Origin: Noviherbaspirillum malthae
GTDB taxonomy: Bacteria; Pseudomonadota; Gammaproteobacteria; Burkholderiales; Burkholderiaceae_D
Length of the DNA stretch: 64,000 nucleotides
Assembly: GCF_015352985.1 (NCBI RefSeq)
Contig: NZ_JACYXF010000008.1
Coordinates: 62,001 to 126,000, forward strand
Reading direction: 5' to 3'
The position numbers and the translations under genes were made by a program. A model generated the notes under the pieces. The model did no database searches. It worked only from the letters and a program-made list of their open reading frames with translations, and was not told the origin of the DNA. This document shows, one piece after another, positions 18,827 through 27,617 of this stretch; position 1 is the stretch's first letter; every line of letters starts with the position of its first letter.

Positions 18827-19558
18827 ATGTATACCGTTAGCGGAAAATCCGACAAGAACCACTTGCTGGAAGTGCATGCTCCGCTGGTCAAGCGTCTGGC
18901 CCACCAGATGAAGGCGAAGCTTCCTCCCAGCGTCGAAGTCGACGACCTCATTCAGGCCGGCATGATCGGCCTGCTGGATGCGGTGAGCCGCTATGAAGAC
19001 ACGCATGGCGCCCAGTTCGAAACCTATGCGGTGCAGCGCATACGCGGCGCCATGCTCGACGAGCTGCGCAGCAGCGACTGGCTGCCGCGCAGCATCCGGC
19101 AGACCATGCGCAAGATCGAAGAGGCGATGAACAAGGTGCAGCAGCGCCTCGGCCGCCCGCCCAAGGAAGCCGAGATCGCCGCCGAAATGAAGCTGTCGCT
19201 GGCCGACTACCAGGAACTGCTCTCCGAAGGCAGCGGCCACCAGCTGGTGTATTACGAAGATTTCCACGAGAAGGACGAGAACGAGCACTTCCTCGACCGC
19301 TACTGCGTCGATGAAGCCGGCGATCCCCTGCAGAGCCTGATGAACGGCGGCTTCCGCCAGGCGGTGATCCAGGCGATCGAAGTCTTGCCTGAGCGCGAGA
19401 AGATCCTGATGGGGCTCTACTATGAGCAGGAAATGAACCTCAAGGAAATCGGCGCCGTGATGGGCGTGTCCGAGTCGCGGGTCTGCCAGCTGCACAGCCA
19501 GGCGATCGCGCGCATGCGGGCGCGGCTGAAGGAACAGGCATGGACTGGGCTAGCCTAG
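18827..19558 (+). CDS. fliA: RNA polymerase sigma-28 factor FliA
   Basis: This sigma factor drives late flagellar genes and is held by FlgM until hook completion. Region 2 is visible (VEVDDLIQAGMIGLLDAVSRYE, with FETYAVQRIRGAMLDELR), as is region 4 (LKEIGAVMGVSESRVCQLHSQAIARMR). The 243 residues are typical. Its cognate promoter motif is readable at several places in this window. It overlaps the downstream stator gene by 19 bp. No strong Shine-Dalgarno sequence precedes the ATG. Confidence 0.97.
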   Translation: MYTVSGKSDKNHLLEVHAPLVKRLAHQMKAKLPPSVEVDDLIQAGMIGLLDAVSRYEDTHGAQFETYAVQRIRGAMLDELRSSDWLPRSIRQTMRKIEEAMNKVQQRLGRPPKEAEIAAEMKLSLADYQELLSEGSGHQLVYYEDFHEKDENEHFLDRYCVDEAGDPLQSLMNGGFRQAVIQAIEVLPEREKILMGLYYEQEMNLKEIGAVMGVSESRVCQLHSQAIARMRARLKEQAWTGLA

Positions 19559-20277
19559 CCGGACTGCTGCTGGCGCTGGCCGGCATCCTGTTCGGCCAGG
19601 TGATCGAAGGAGGTCGCATCGATTCGCTGCTGCAGCCGGCGGCCTTCCTGATCGTCACCGTCGGCACGATGGGCGCGGTGCTCCTGCAGAGCGGCAGCCG
19701 CAACGTGCTGCGTGGCGCGGCCATGCTGCGCTGGGTGTTCCGTCAGCCGGAAGACGGCAGCGCGAACATTTCCCGCGACCTCGTCACCTGGAGCAATACC
19801 GCGCGCCGCGAAGGCCTGCTCAGCCTCGAACGCCACCTCGGCGCGGTCAAGGATCCCTTCACCGAAAAGGGCCTGCGCATGATCATCGACGGCATCCATC
19901 CCTACAAGATCCGCGAGATCCTCGATGTGGACGTGTCCACCTTCGAGCGGCGCGAACGCCAGGCGGTGAAGATCTGGGAAGCCGCCGGCGGCTATGCGCC
20001 GACCATCGGCATCCTCGGTGCCGTCCTCGGCCTGATCCAGGTCATGGAAAACCTGTCCGATCCCTCCAGGCTCGGCAGCGGCATCGCGGTGGCCTTCGTG
20101 GCCACCGTCTACGGCGTCGGTCTCGCCAACCTGGTGTTCCTGCCGATCGCCAACAAGCTCAAGTCCATCGTCACCGACGAAGTGCGCCGCAGGGAAATGC
20201 TGACCGACGTCTTCTGCAGCGTCGCCAACGGCGACAACGTGCGCATCGTCGAAGAGCGCATGCTGGCCTACAAGTAA
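19540..20277 (+). CDS. motC: Flagellar stator protein MotA family (MotC type)
   Basis: This is a stator ion-channel subunit of the MotA/TolQ/ExbB family. It has four hydrophobic segments: two N-terminal (ASLAGLLLALAGILFG, LIVTVGTMGAVLL) and two after a cytoplasmic loop (APTIGILGAVLGLIQVM, GIAVAFVATVYGVGLANLVF). The 245 residues and the location directly after fliA match the Pseudomonas-type MotC, a second stator distinct from MotA. A classical motAB pair would then lie elsewhere; that is inference. Confidence 0.88.
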   Translation: MDWASLAGLLLALAGILFGQVIEGGRIDSLLQPAAFLIVTVGTMGAVLLQSGSRNVLRGAAMLRWVFRQPEDGSANISRDLVTWSNTARREGLLSLERHLGAVKDPFTEKGLRMIIDGIHPYKIREILDVDVSTFERRERQAVKIWEAAGGYAPTIGILGAVLGLIQVMENLSDPSRLGSGIAVAFVATVYGVGLANLVFLPIANKLKSIVTDEVRRREMLTDVFCSVANGDNVRIVEERMLAYK

Positions 20278-20289
20278 GCCGCCAGCGAC

Positions 20290-21081
20290 ATGCCGCGCAA
20301 GCAATACCGCGAAGACGACGAAGACGGCGACAAGCATGATCGCTGGCTGGTGTCGTATGCCGATTTCATCACGCTGCTGTTTGCGTTCTTTGTCGTGATG
20401 TATGCGCTGTCGTCGGTCAATGAAGGCAAGTACCGGACGCTGTCCAACGCCCTGACGCATGCCTTCGGCGGCGTGCAGGTCGGGCCGCCGCCGGTCGATG
20501 TGCCGCAGGCGGCGCCGGAACTGCCGCGCCCGCTGTCAATGCGCCCTCGCTCGACTGCGCAGACCGAAAGCATGCGCCGCGAGAAGGAAAAGCTGACCGG
20601 CGTCGCCCGCGACATTCTGGGCGTGCTCGCTCCGCTGGTCGACCAGGGCAAGGTCAGGGTGACCCAGACCGCACGCGGCGTCACCGTGGAAATCAATGCC
20701 AGCGTGCTGTTCGCTCCCGGCGACGCCCGGGTGGCCGAATACAGCGCCGAAGCGCTCCGGGCGGTGGCCGCCGTGCTTAAGGATGACGACCATGCGATCC
20801 AGGTCGAAGGCCACACCGACAACCTGCCCATCCGAAATGCCGTCTATCCGTCGAACTGGGAATTGTCGTCCGTGCGCGCCTCCAGCGTGGTCAGGCTGTT
20901 CGTCGACGGCGGCGTGGCGGACGTTCGCCTGAGTGCGATCGGGCGAGGCTCGGCCAGGCCGGCGGCATCGAACGACACGCCGGAAGGCCGCATGCGCAAT
21001 CGCCGCGTGACGATCATGGTGCTGTCGAACTTGCCCGATGCGGGTACGGAACTGCCGGTGCCGGGAAGGGAAAGAAAATAA
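20290..21081 (+). CDS. motD: Flagellar stator protein MotB family (MotD type)
   Basis: This is the peptidoglycan-anchored stator partner. It has a short cytoplasmic charged N-terminus and a single membrane helix (SYADFITLLFAFFVVMYAL) with the presumed ion-carrying Asp25. A linker leads to a C-terminal OmpA-like domain (VEGHTDNLPIRN, SSVRASSVVRLFVDGGV, NRRVTIMV). It starts 12 bp after the motC stop. The type (MotD rather than MotB) is assigned from neighbourhood. Confidence 0.9.
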   Translation: MPRKQYREDDEDGDKHDRWLVSYADFITLLFAFFVVMYALSSVNEGKYRTLSNALTHAFGGVQVGPPPVDVPQAAPELPRPLSMRPRSTAQTESMRREKEKLTGVARDILGVLAPLVDQGKVRVTQTARGVTVEINASVLFAPGDARVAEYSAEALRAVAAVLKDDDHAIQVEGHTDNLPIRNAVYPSNWELSSVRASSVVRLFVDGGVADVRLSAIGRGSARPAASNDTPEGRMRNRRVTIMVLSNLPDAGTELPVPGRERK

Positions 21082-21098
21082 GGGGGGCGGAGAAGAGA

Positions 21099-21121
21099 GG
21101 CGCCTGGCGATTGCCGGCGCC
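21099..21121. terminator. Possible bidirectional terminator between motD and flgN
   Basis: A GC-rich hairpin (GGCGCC-T-GGC, loop GATT, GCC-GGCGCC) lies between the convergent genes. The T-run is weak on both strands, so this is tentative. Confidence 0.35.
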
Positions 21122-21136
21122 GGTTTGACGCTGCGG

Positions 21137-21607
21137 TCAGCCTACGACCAGGGTGCGGCTGCCGCCGGAGGATGTCGTCTGGCCGGTAGGGCCGTACATC
21201 GTGCCGCCGCCACGGTTGCCTTGCAGGACATTCAGCGCATTCTGGTTGCGCGACATGTGCTGGCCGATCAGCAAGCCGTTGGTGCGGTTGAATTCCTTGG
21301 CCTCGCGGGCCAGATCCAGCAGCTCGGTCCAGGCCTTGCCGGTTTCTGCAGAGGCCGATTTCAGCCATGCCTGCATGCCCGATTCGTCGGCGCTGTAACC
21401 GGCGGTGCCGAGGCTGCGGTGGCGAGCCAGCGCCAATTCCGTCATGCGGGCGACGGTTTTCGTCTTTTCGTCGATCACCGCGGTCAATCCCTCCAGATTC
21501 GCCTGGATCAGATGCTCCTGTTCCTGCCTCAGCAGTTGCAGCAGGGCATGGCCTGCTGCCAGTTCTTCGGCGAGGCTGTTGCCGGGATTGCGTGCGGAGT
21601 TTTGCAT
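21137..21607 (-). CDS. flgN: Flagellar chaperone FlgN
   Basis: This cytoplasmic export chaperone serves the hook-filament junction proteins FlgK and FlgL. The 156 residues are largely helical (LAAGHALLQLLRQEQEHLIQ, LTAVIDEKTKTVARMTELA) with a flexible Gly/Thr/Ser-rich tail. Position after flgM and length agree with the family. It is 18 bp downstream of flgM and likely shares the sigma-28 promoter at 21988-22014. Confidence 0.92.
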   Translation of the reverse strand: MQNSARNPGNSLAEELAAGHALLQLLRQEQEHLIQANLEGLTAVIDEKTKTVARMTELALARHRSLGTAGYSADESGMQAWLKSASAETGKAWTELLDLAREAKEFNRTNGLLIGQHMSRNQNALNVLQGNRGGGTMYGPTGQTTSSGGSRTLVVG

Positions 21608-21625
21608 GACTTCCTGAATTGCTGG

Positions 21626-21928
21626 TTACTTGCGGGTGCGGATCAGGTCATTGACCGTGTCCAGCAGGCCGTTGGCCACCTTTTCCGGATCGACCTTGAA
21701 GGTGCCGTTGGCAATGGCCGCCTTGATTTCTTCCACCTTCCTGGCATCGAACACGCCGCTGGTGCCCGACTGGGTGAGCGACTGCGCGGTCGACGACAGA
21801 TGGACGCTGTCGGTTTCGGACGGTGTGGAGCTGACGCCGGAAGCCTTGTCGGCTCCCTTGCCGGTGCGGGCCGGGGCGGTCGGCAGGCCCAAACCGCCGG
21901 CTTTTTTCAACGGGTCATCGATTTTCAC
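21626..21928 (-). CDS. flgM: Anti-sigma-28 factor FlgM
   Basis: It binds and inhibits FliA until exported through the completed hook-basal body. The 100 residues have a disordered N-terminal half rich in Ser/Thr/Gly and a C-terminal sigma-binding helical part (ARKVEEIKAAIANGTFKVD, KVANGLLDTVNDLI). The start is GTG at 21928, chosen because AAGGAA sits 5 bp upstream. It has its own sigma-28 promoter, giving the usual feedback loop. Confidence 0.95.
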   Translation of the reverse strand: MKIDDPLKKAGGLGLPTAPARTGKGADKASGVSSTPSETDSVHLSSTAQSLTQSGTSGVFDARKVEEIKAAIANGTFKVDPEKVANGLLDTVNDLIRTRK

Positions 21929-21987
21929 GGCTATTCCTTAACTGTTTGCAGTAGCTGTTTGCGGTATTACGGTTCTTGTCAGAAGGT

Positions 21988-22014
21988 TTATCGACGCCAT
22001 CCGCGAAAACTTTA
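21988..22014 (-). promoter_or_regulatory. Sigma-28 (FliA) promoter for flgM-flgN
   Basis: Read on the minus strand: TAAAGTTT, 11-bp spacer, GTCGATAA. The -35 is an exact consensus match and the -10 differs at one base. It lies between the flgA stop and the flgM start, 60 bp upstream of the latter. Confidence 0.92.
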
Positions 22015-22053
22015 GCGCTGAATTGAAACAAGTTGAAACTTTTTTCATCGAGA

Positions 22054-22785
22054 TCAATAAGTCACTTCCACGATGCCGCCGGCCCTGGCAACGCCGCTGA
22101 CCACCTGGCCGGAAACCGTGCGCGCCTGGGCGATCTGACCTTCGGAGGCATTGTTAAGTGCCCGGGCTTCTGCAGAAACCTGGAATCCGGGGCCGGTGGA
22201 CATGACGCGTACCGTCTGTCCCTGCTGGACGGCGGCCTGGCTGCGCAGCGCGTCTCCACGCAGCGGTGTGCCGGCGGCGATCGACAGGGCAAGCGTGCGG
22301 CCGACCGCCTGGCCAGCATCGGTAAGGATACCGGCCGGTAGTGCGGTCAGGTCGCCCTTGATGCGCGTCACGTCGTTGGGATTCACGGTCTGGCCCTGAG
22401 CCAGCGGCGCCGCCGCGATCAGGTATTCGCCGATCACCTGTACCGTCGAAGCGACATAAATCGTCCAGGGCGAGGGCTCGGTGCAGCGAATGCCTACCGT
22501 GGTCTTGCCCCATACCCGGCTTCCCTTGGGAAGAAAGGCTTCCGGCGCGGCGCAGGCGGGCAGGTTGGATCGTGAGTCGATCTGGCCGACGCTCACGTTC
22601 ACCTGGCCGGGCAGGCCGGTGCTCTGGGTACGCAGGAACTGCTCGACCGTCTGCCTCAGCGCGGCCGTGTCTTGGCGCTGAAGCTGAGGCTGAACACCGG
22701 GCGCGGACGTCTGCGCGGCAGCGTGCTGGGCAACGCCGGCCAAGAGCCAGAGGGCAGGGAGCAGTGCTTTTGCGGTTGATTTCAT
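22054..22785 (-). CDS. flgA: Flagellar P-ring assembly chaperone FlgA
   Basis: This periplasmic chaperone assists FlgI to form the P-ring. It has an N-terminal Sec signal peptide (KALLPALWLLAGVAQHAAAQ), then the FlgA/SAF-type C-terminal region (YLIAAAPLAQGQTVNPNDV, TLALSIAAGTPLRGDALR, VVSGVARAGGIVEVTY). The 243 residues are normal. It is divergent from flgB, with a 198-bp shared upstream region. Confidence 0.95.
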   Translation of the reverse strand: MKSTAKALLPALWLLAGVAQHAAAQTSAPGVQPQLQRQDTAALRQTVEQFLRTQSTGLPGQVNVSVGQIDSRSNLPACAAPEAFLPKGSRVWGKTTVGIRCTEPSPWTIYVASTVQVIGEYLIAAAPLAQGQTVNPNDVTRIKGDLTALPAGILTDAGQAVGRTLALSIAAGTPLRGDALRSQAAVQQGQTVRVMSTGPGFQVSAEARALNNASEGQIAQARTVSGQVVSGVARAGGIVEVTY

Positions 22786-22983
22786 TGTGGCCGTGGTGCT
22801 GGACTGTCAGGGCTGAATCTTACCCATGCAGCAAGCAATCAAAAGGGTGAAAAGGAGAGGCTTTCGGAGTCTTATTGCATGATCGATGTGACTTTTGCAT
22901 CCGTATGATCCAGCCTATGTCAATCCATCGCGGGTTGCGGCATTGGGGAAATGCGGCAGCCGGACAGGGATACGGGGAATGAG

Positions 22984-23460
22984 ATGATAGGTAAGCTGGA
23001 CGAGGCATTTCGGTTTCATCAGACGGCGCTGAGCTTGCGCGCGGAACGGCAGCAGGTGCTGGCGTCGAATATCGCCAATGCGGATACGCCGAACTACAAG
23101 GCGCGCGATGTCGATTTCAACGCGGCGCTCAAGCAGGCCCTCGGTCCGGGTGCTGTGCCGGCTACGGCCACAGCAACTGCCGCCGCATCCGGCCCGGGCA
23201 AGGCGGCGGCGAATCCTTTGGCTGTCGCCCTGACGCGAACCTCTTCGGCGCATCTCGCAGGCAATGCAGGCAAGACCACCGCCAACGGCGCGCAGATGAT
23301 GTACCGGCAGACAGCGGTGCAGGGCAATGTCGACGGCAATACGGTCGACATGGATGTCGAGCGCAACCAGTTCACCGACAATGCGCTTCGCTATGAAGCC
23401 GGAGTCACTTTCGCCAGCGGACAGATCAAGACGCTGCTCACCGCAGTCACGGGGCAATAA
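22984..23460 (+). CDS. flgB: Flagellar proximal rod protein FlgB
   Basis: This is a rod subunit. The conserved N-terminal rod motif is present (LRAERQQVLASNIANADTPNY), with a central Ala/Thr-rich segment and a C-terminal helix (NQFTDNALRYEAG). The start at 22984 is preferred because GGGGA lies 6 bp upstream and the protein then begins MIGKLDEAF as in relatives; an in-frame ATG at 22951 is the alternative. It is the first gene of the flgB-L run. Confidence 0.95.
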   Translation: MIGKLDEAFRFHQTALSLRAERQQVLASNIANADTPNYKARDVDFNAALKQALGPGAVPATATATAAASGPGKAAANPLAVALTRTSSAHLAGNAGKTTANGAQMMYRQTAVQGNVDGNTVDMDVERNQFTDNALRYEAGVTFASGQIKTLLTAVTGQ

Positions 23461-23462
23461 TC

Positions 23463-23867
23463 ATGTCGTTATTCAATATCTTCAACGTCGCCGGTTCGGC
23501 CATGAGCGCCCAGGGCCAGCGCCTCAATACCGTGGCCAGCAACATCGCCAACGCCGACAGCACCACCAGCTCCACCGGCGAAGTCTATCGCGCCAAGCAA
23601 GTGGTGTTCAGCGTCGACAAGACCAAGAACCCGGCGGCTGCGGGCGTAAAGGTGCAGCAGGTGGTCGAGGACAAGTCGCCGCCCAAGATGCATTACGACC
23701 CGAAACATCCGCAGGCCAACGAGCAGGGCTATGTCGCCATGCCGAACGTGAATACGGTCGAAGAGATGGTCAACATGATTTCGGCTTCGCGTTCCTATCA
23801 GACGAACGTGGAAACCATGAATGCAGCCAAGACCATGCTGCTCAAAACCTTGACCCTGGGTCAGTGA
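23463..23867 (+). CDS. flgC: Flagellar proximal rod protein FlgC
   Basis: This is a rod subunit of 134 residues. It opens with the family pattern (SLFNIFNVAGSAMSAQGQRLN, then VASNIANADSTT) and closes with the C-terminal helix (NTVEEMVNMISASRSYQTNVE). It starts 2 bp after flgB, so the two are coupled. Confidence 0.96.
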   Translation: MSLFNIFNVAGSAMSAQGQRLNTVASNIANADSTTSSTGEVYRAKQVVFSVDKTKNPAAAGVKVQQVVEDKSPPKMHYDPKHPQANEQGYVAMPNVNTVEEMVNMISASRSYQTNVETMNAAKTMLLKTLTLGQ

Positions 23868-23881
23868 GATAGGAACGCGGG

Positions 23882-24553
23882 ATGACTACGGTACAGACCA
23901 ACAACACGGTGCCGGCCGATCTGCTGGCGAACATGAACGGCGCCAAGAGCACGTCGAATGCGGTACAGGAGATTCAGGATCGTTTCATGACGATGCTGGT
24001 TGCGCAGATGAAGAACCAGGATCCGCTCAATCCTCTGGACAATGCCCAGGTAACGAGTCAGATGGCGCAGTTGTCGACGGTGACTGGTATCGACAAGCTC
24101 AATGCTACCTTGCAGGCTTTGCAAGGCAGTTACCAGACCAGCCAGGCGTTGCAGGCCACCGACATGATCGGGCATGGAGTGCTGATACCGGGTTCTTCGG
24201 TGACTTTGGAAAAAGGCGCTTCTATCTTCGGTATCGACATTCCCGAGTCCGTCGATGGTGTCGAAGTCACGATTCGTAACGCATCGAACCAAGTAGTGCG
24301 CACGCTAAACCTTGGGGTGCAAGATGCCGGAACTCTGCCGGTTGCGTGGGACGGCGCTACTGACGCCGGAGGCGTGGCTCCGGATGGCGCATACAAATTT
24401 GAAGTAAAAGCCACGCGCGGTGATAAGTCAATTTCTGTCACGCCGCTGGCATTTGGCGAAGTGTCGAGTGTAACTACTGGGACTGCGGGCGTAAAAATGA
24501 GCATCCTCGGATTAGGCGCAGTCAACTTCGCGGACGTGCGTCAAATTTATTGA
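23882..24553 (+). CDS. flgD: Flagellar hook cap protein FlgD
   Basis: This is the scaffold that caps the growing hook. The N-terminal region has DRFMTMLVAQMKNQDPLNPL and AQLSTVTGIDKLN. The C-terminal region is a tudor/fibronectin-like pair of domains (AWDGATDAGGVAPDGAYKFE). The 223 residues are typical. Base composition becomes visibly richer in A+T in the second half, continuing into flgE. Confidence 0.95.
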   Translation: MTTVQTNNTVPADLLANMNGAKSTSNAVQEIQDRFMTMLVAQMKNQDPLNPLDNAQVTSQMAQLSTVTGIDKLNATLQALQGSYQTSQALQATDMIGHGVLIPGSSVTLEKGASIFGIDIPESVDGVEVTIRNASNQVVRTLNLGVQDAGTLPVAWDGATDAGGVAPDGAYKFEVKATRGDKSISVTPLAFGEVSSVTTGTAGVKMSILGLGAVNFADVRQIY

Positions 24554-24586
24554 ACAATACCAGGCACTTGAGCCCAAGGAGAAAAA

Positions 24587-25909
24587 ATGAGCTTTCAACA
24601 AGGATTGAGCGGACTGAATGCCGCTTCCAAGAGTCTGGAAACGATCGGTAATAACGTTGCGAACGCAAACACCGTAGGTTTCAAAGGCGCTCAAGCACAA
24701 TTCGCAGACGTGTTTGCAAATGCGTTGACGGGGGCCGGCGGAGCGCAGGTCGGGATCGGGACGAAGGTCGCCGCAGTGGTTCAGCAATTCACGCAAGGAA
24801 ATATCACAACTACGAATAATCCGCTTGATATGGCAATCAATGGAGGCGGATTTTTCAGGATGAGCAATAACGGTGCGATTACCTTTTCGCGTAATGGCCA
24901 GTTTCAGCTCAATAAGGAAGGATTCATCGTCAACGCAAACGGATCTCATCTCACCGGGTACATGGCCGATGTCAACGGCGTATTGTCCACGGGTGCGCCA
25001 ACAGATTTGAATATCCGTACGGCGGATCTTTCTCCAAAGGTGACGTCCGAAGCGAAAGTGCAGATCAATCTGGATTCTCGTATGAATCCGCCGAAAAATT
25101 CTCCGTTCAGCATTACTGATCCCGAGAGCTATAACAATTCAAGCTCAATCCAGGTTTTCGATACGCTCGGTAACGCTCATGTCTTGCAGTTCTACTATGT
25201 TAAAAACGTACCGGCAACTCCTCCGCCTACGCCAACAACCAGTTCATGGGACGTTTATGCTTCTTGCGACGGTATTTTGTTGCCCAACAGCACGATTCCG
25301 CCATTGACCGGAGGTCGGGTCGGCACTCTGCAATTTTCCGACGAGGGGGATCTGATTACATCGACAGCGTTCACAACGCCGATCGATCTTACCGCTGTGG
25401 CTGCGGCGATCAATGCGGCCGATACCGGTAACCGTGAGCCGGATGTTTTCAATAGCGCGGAGAACCCCTTGACAGTTGCCATAGATTTCGCGAGTTCTAC
25501 GCAATACGGTTCTCCGTTCGGCGTTAACAGATTGGTGCAGAATGGCTTCACAGCCGGTCGCCTTTCCGGTTTCAATATCGGCTCCGACGGCATTATCACA
25601 GGGCGCTACACCAACGGGCAGTCCGCTACGCTGGGTCAGGTCGTGATGGCAAACTTCACCAACCCGAACGGACTGCAGCCGCTCGGCAACAACATGTGGG
25701 CGGAATCCTCAACATCCGGTCAGGCGCTGGTAGGAGCCCCTGACTCCGCGGGTCTGGGTGTGTTGCAGGCGTCTGCGGTAGAAGATTCAAACGTCGATCT
25801 GACCGCCGAACTGGTCAACATGATCACCGCCCAGCGGGTCTACCAAGCCAATGCCCAGACCATCAAGACGCAGGACCAGGTGATGCAGACGCTGGTGAAC
25901 CTGCGCTGA
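24587..25909 (+). CDS. flgE: Flagellar hook protein FlgE
   Basis: This is the hook subunit. The N-terminal rod/hook motif is present (SGLNAASKSLETIGNNVANA, GFKGAQAQFADVF), with the FlgE/F/G central region (NGGGFFRMSNNGAITFSRNG) and C-terminal helix (ELVNMITAQRVYQANAQTIK). At 440 residues it is a little longer than the enterobacterial protein, through the surface-exposed middle. The first two thirds use more A/T-ending codons than flanking genes; the last 250 bp return to the local style. Confidence 0.96.
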   Translation: MSFQQGLSGLNAASKSLETIGNNVANANTVGFKGAQAQFADVFANALTGAGGAQVGIGTKVAAVVQQFTQGNITTTNNPLDMAINGGGFFRMSNNGAITFSRNGQFQLNKEGFIVNANGSHLTGYMADVNGVLSTGAPTDLNIRTADLSPKVTSEAKVQINLDSRMNPPKNSPFSITDPESYNNSSSIQVFDTLGNAHVLQFYYVKNVPATPPPTPTTSSWDVYASCDGILLPNSTIPPLTGGRVGTLQFSDEGDLITSTAFTTPIDLTAVAAAINAADTGNREPDVFNSAENPLTVAIDFASSTQYGSPFGVNRLVQNGFTAGRLSGFNIGSDGIITGRYTNGQSATLGQVVMANFTNPNGLQPLGNNMWAESSTSGQALVGAPDSAGLGVLQASAVEDSNVDLTAELVNMITAQRVYQANAQTIKTQDQVMQTLVNLR

Positions 25910-25974
25910 TCCTTCCCGCATCAACCCTTGCATGAGCGGCGCATTCCGAAAGGGATGCGCCGCCGGAGAACAAG

Positions 25975-26718
25975 ATGGATCGCCTCATCTATACCGCGAT
26001 GTCCGGTGCCAAGCACATCATGGAGAAGCAGGCCACCACGTCGCACAACCTGGCCAACGTCTCTACCACCGGCTTTCGCGCCCAGCTCGATTCCTTCCGC
26101 GCAATTCCCGTGATCGGCGCGCAATTGCCGACCCGCTCCTTCGTGGTCGACGCCACCGTCGGCACCGACTTCCGCGCCGGCCCGATACAGCAGACCGGAC
26201 GCGCCCTGGACGTGGCCGTGCAGGGGCAGGGCTGGATCGCGGTGCAGCTGGAAGACGGCACAGAAGCCTATACCCGCAACGGCAGCCTGAAGCTCAGCGA
26301 AAACGGTGTCCTGCAGACCCAGTCCGGCGCCTCGGTGATGGGCGACGGCGGACCGATCGCGATTCCGCCCGACGTCAACATCTCGATCGCCAAGGACGGC
26401 ACCGTCACCTCGATCGCGGCCGACTACAAGCCCGGCGCGCCCATCATTCTCGGCCGCATCAAGCTGGTCAATCCGCCGGAGGAAAACTTGGTGCGCGGGG
26501 GCGACGGCCTGTTCAGGCTGAAGGAAGGCGGCGAAGCGGACGCGGATGCCAACGTCGCCTTGCTCGGCGGCGCGGTCGAAGGCAGCAATGTCAGCGTGGT
26601 CGAATCCATGGTGGACATGATCGCGTTGGCCCGCCAGTTCGACATGCACATGCAGCTGATGAAGAACGTCGAAAGCAACGAGGCGAAAGCCGCCCAGCTT
26701 CTGTCTTTGACCGGCTGA
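25975..26718 (+). CDS. flgF: Flagellar proximal rod protein FlgF
   Basis: This is a rod subunit of the FlgE/F/G family. It begins MDRLIYTAMSGAKHIMEKQA with HNLANVSTTGF, has a central VAVQGQGWIAVQLEDG, and a C-terminal helix (VESMVDMIALARQFDMHMQL). The 247 residues are standard. A GGAGAACAAG stretch precedes the ATG. Confidence 0.95.
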   Translation: MDRLIYTAMSGAKHIMEKQATTSHNLANVSTTGFRAQLDSFRAIPVIGAQLPTRSFVVDATVGTDFRAGPIQQTGRALDVAVQGQGWIAVQLEDGTEAYTRNGSLKLSENGVLQTQSGASVMGDGGPIAIPPDVNISIAKDGTVTSIAADYKPGAPIILGRIKLVNPPEENLVRGGDGLFRLKEGGEADADANVALLGGAVEGSNVSVVESMVDMIALARQFDMHMQLMKNVESNEAKAAQLLSLTG

Positions 26719-26822
26719 TGATTCGCCGACAATAGTTGAATAAATTGCCGATGCTGCGGCTTTCGAACTCCTGAGGGGAGAGGGCGGCATCGGTTGCCAA
26801 AAGCAGGTTTCCGGAGAAAGAA

Positions 26823-27605
26823 ATGATTCGTTCCTTGTGGATTTCCAAGACAGGCCTGGAAGCGCAGCAGACGCAGATGGATGTCATCTCGAACAACCTG
26901 GCCAACGTCAGCACAGGCGGCTTCAAGCGTTCGCGCGCGGTGTTCGAGGATCTGCTGTACCAGACCATGCGCCAGCCCGGCGCGCAGTCGTCGCAGCAGA
27001 CCCAGCTGCCCTCCGGCCTGCAGATTGGCACCGGCGTGCGCGCCGTTGCGAGCGAGCGCATCCATACCCAGGGCAACCTGCAGAAGACGGATAACGACAA
27101 GGATGTCGCCATCCAGGGCCAGGGCTTTTTCCAGGTGCTCCTGCCTGACGGCACCAATGCCTATACCCGCGACGGTTCCTTTCAAATCGACAGCCAGGGC
27201 CAGCTGGTGACGGCCAGCGGCTTCGTGGTGCAGCCTGCGATCACCATCCCGGCCAATGCCCAGAGCCTGACGGTCGGGCGCGACGGCACGGTCTCGGTGA
27301 CTCAGCCCGGCGTCGCCGCGCCGACGCAGGTCGGCACGCTGCAGTTGGTGACCTTCATCAATCCGGCCGGCCTGGAATCCAAGGGGGAAAACCTCTACGT
27401 GGAAACGGCAGCCTCCGGCACGCCGAATGCCAATACCCCGGGCACAAACGGCGCCGGCCTCCTGACGCAGGGATATATCGAAACGTCCAACGTCAACGTG
27501 GTCGAGGAACTGGTCAACATGATCCAGACCCAGCGTGCCTACGAAATCAACAGCAAGGCCATCACCACCTCGGATCAGATGCTGCAGCGTCTGGGGCAAC
27601 TGTAA
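26823..27605 (+). CDS. flgG: Flagellar distal rod protein FlgG
   Basis: This forms the drive-shaft distal rod. The start motif is [20 protein letters not shown] followed by [16 protein letters not shown]. The middle has [16 protein letters not shown], and the C-terminus [20 protein letters not shown]. At 260 residues the length is invariant for the family. A GGAGAAAG site precedes the ATG. Confidence 0.97.
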   Translation: MIRSLWISKTGLEAQQTQMDVISNNLANVSTGGFKRSRAVFEDLLYQTMRQPGAQSSQQTQLPSGLQIGTGVRAVASERIHTQGNLQKTDNDKDVAIQGQGFFQVLLPDGTNAYTRDGSFQIDSQGQLVTASGFVVQPAITIPANAQSLTVGRDGTVSVTQPGVAAPTQVGTLQLVTFINPAGLESKGENLYVETAASGTPNANTPGTNGAGLLTQGYIETSNVNVVEELVNMIQTQRAYEINSKAITTSDQMLQRLGQL

Positions 27606-27617
27606 GCAGGAATAGTG

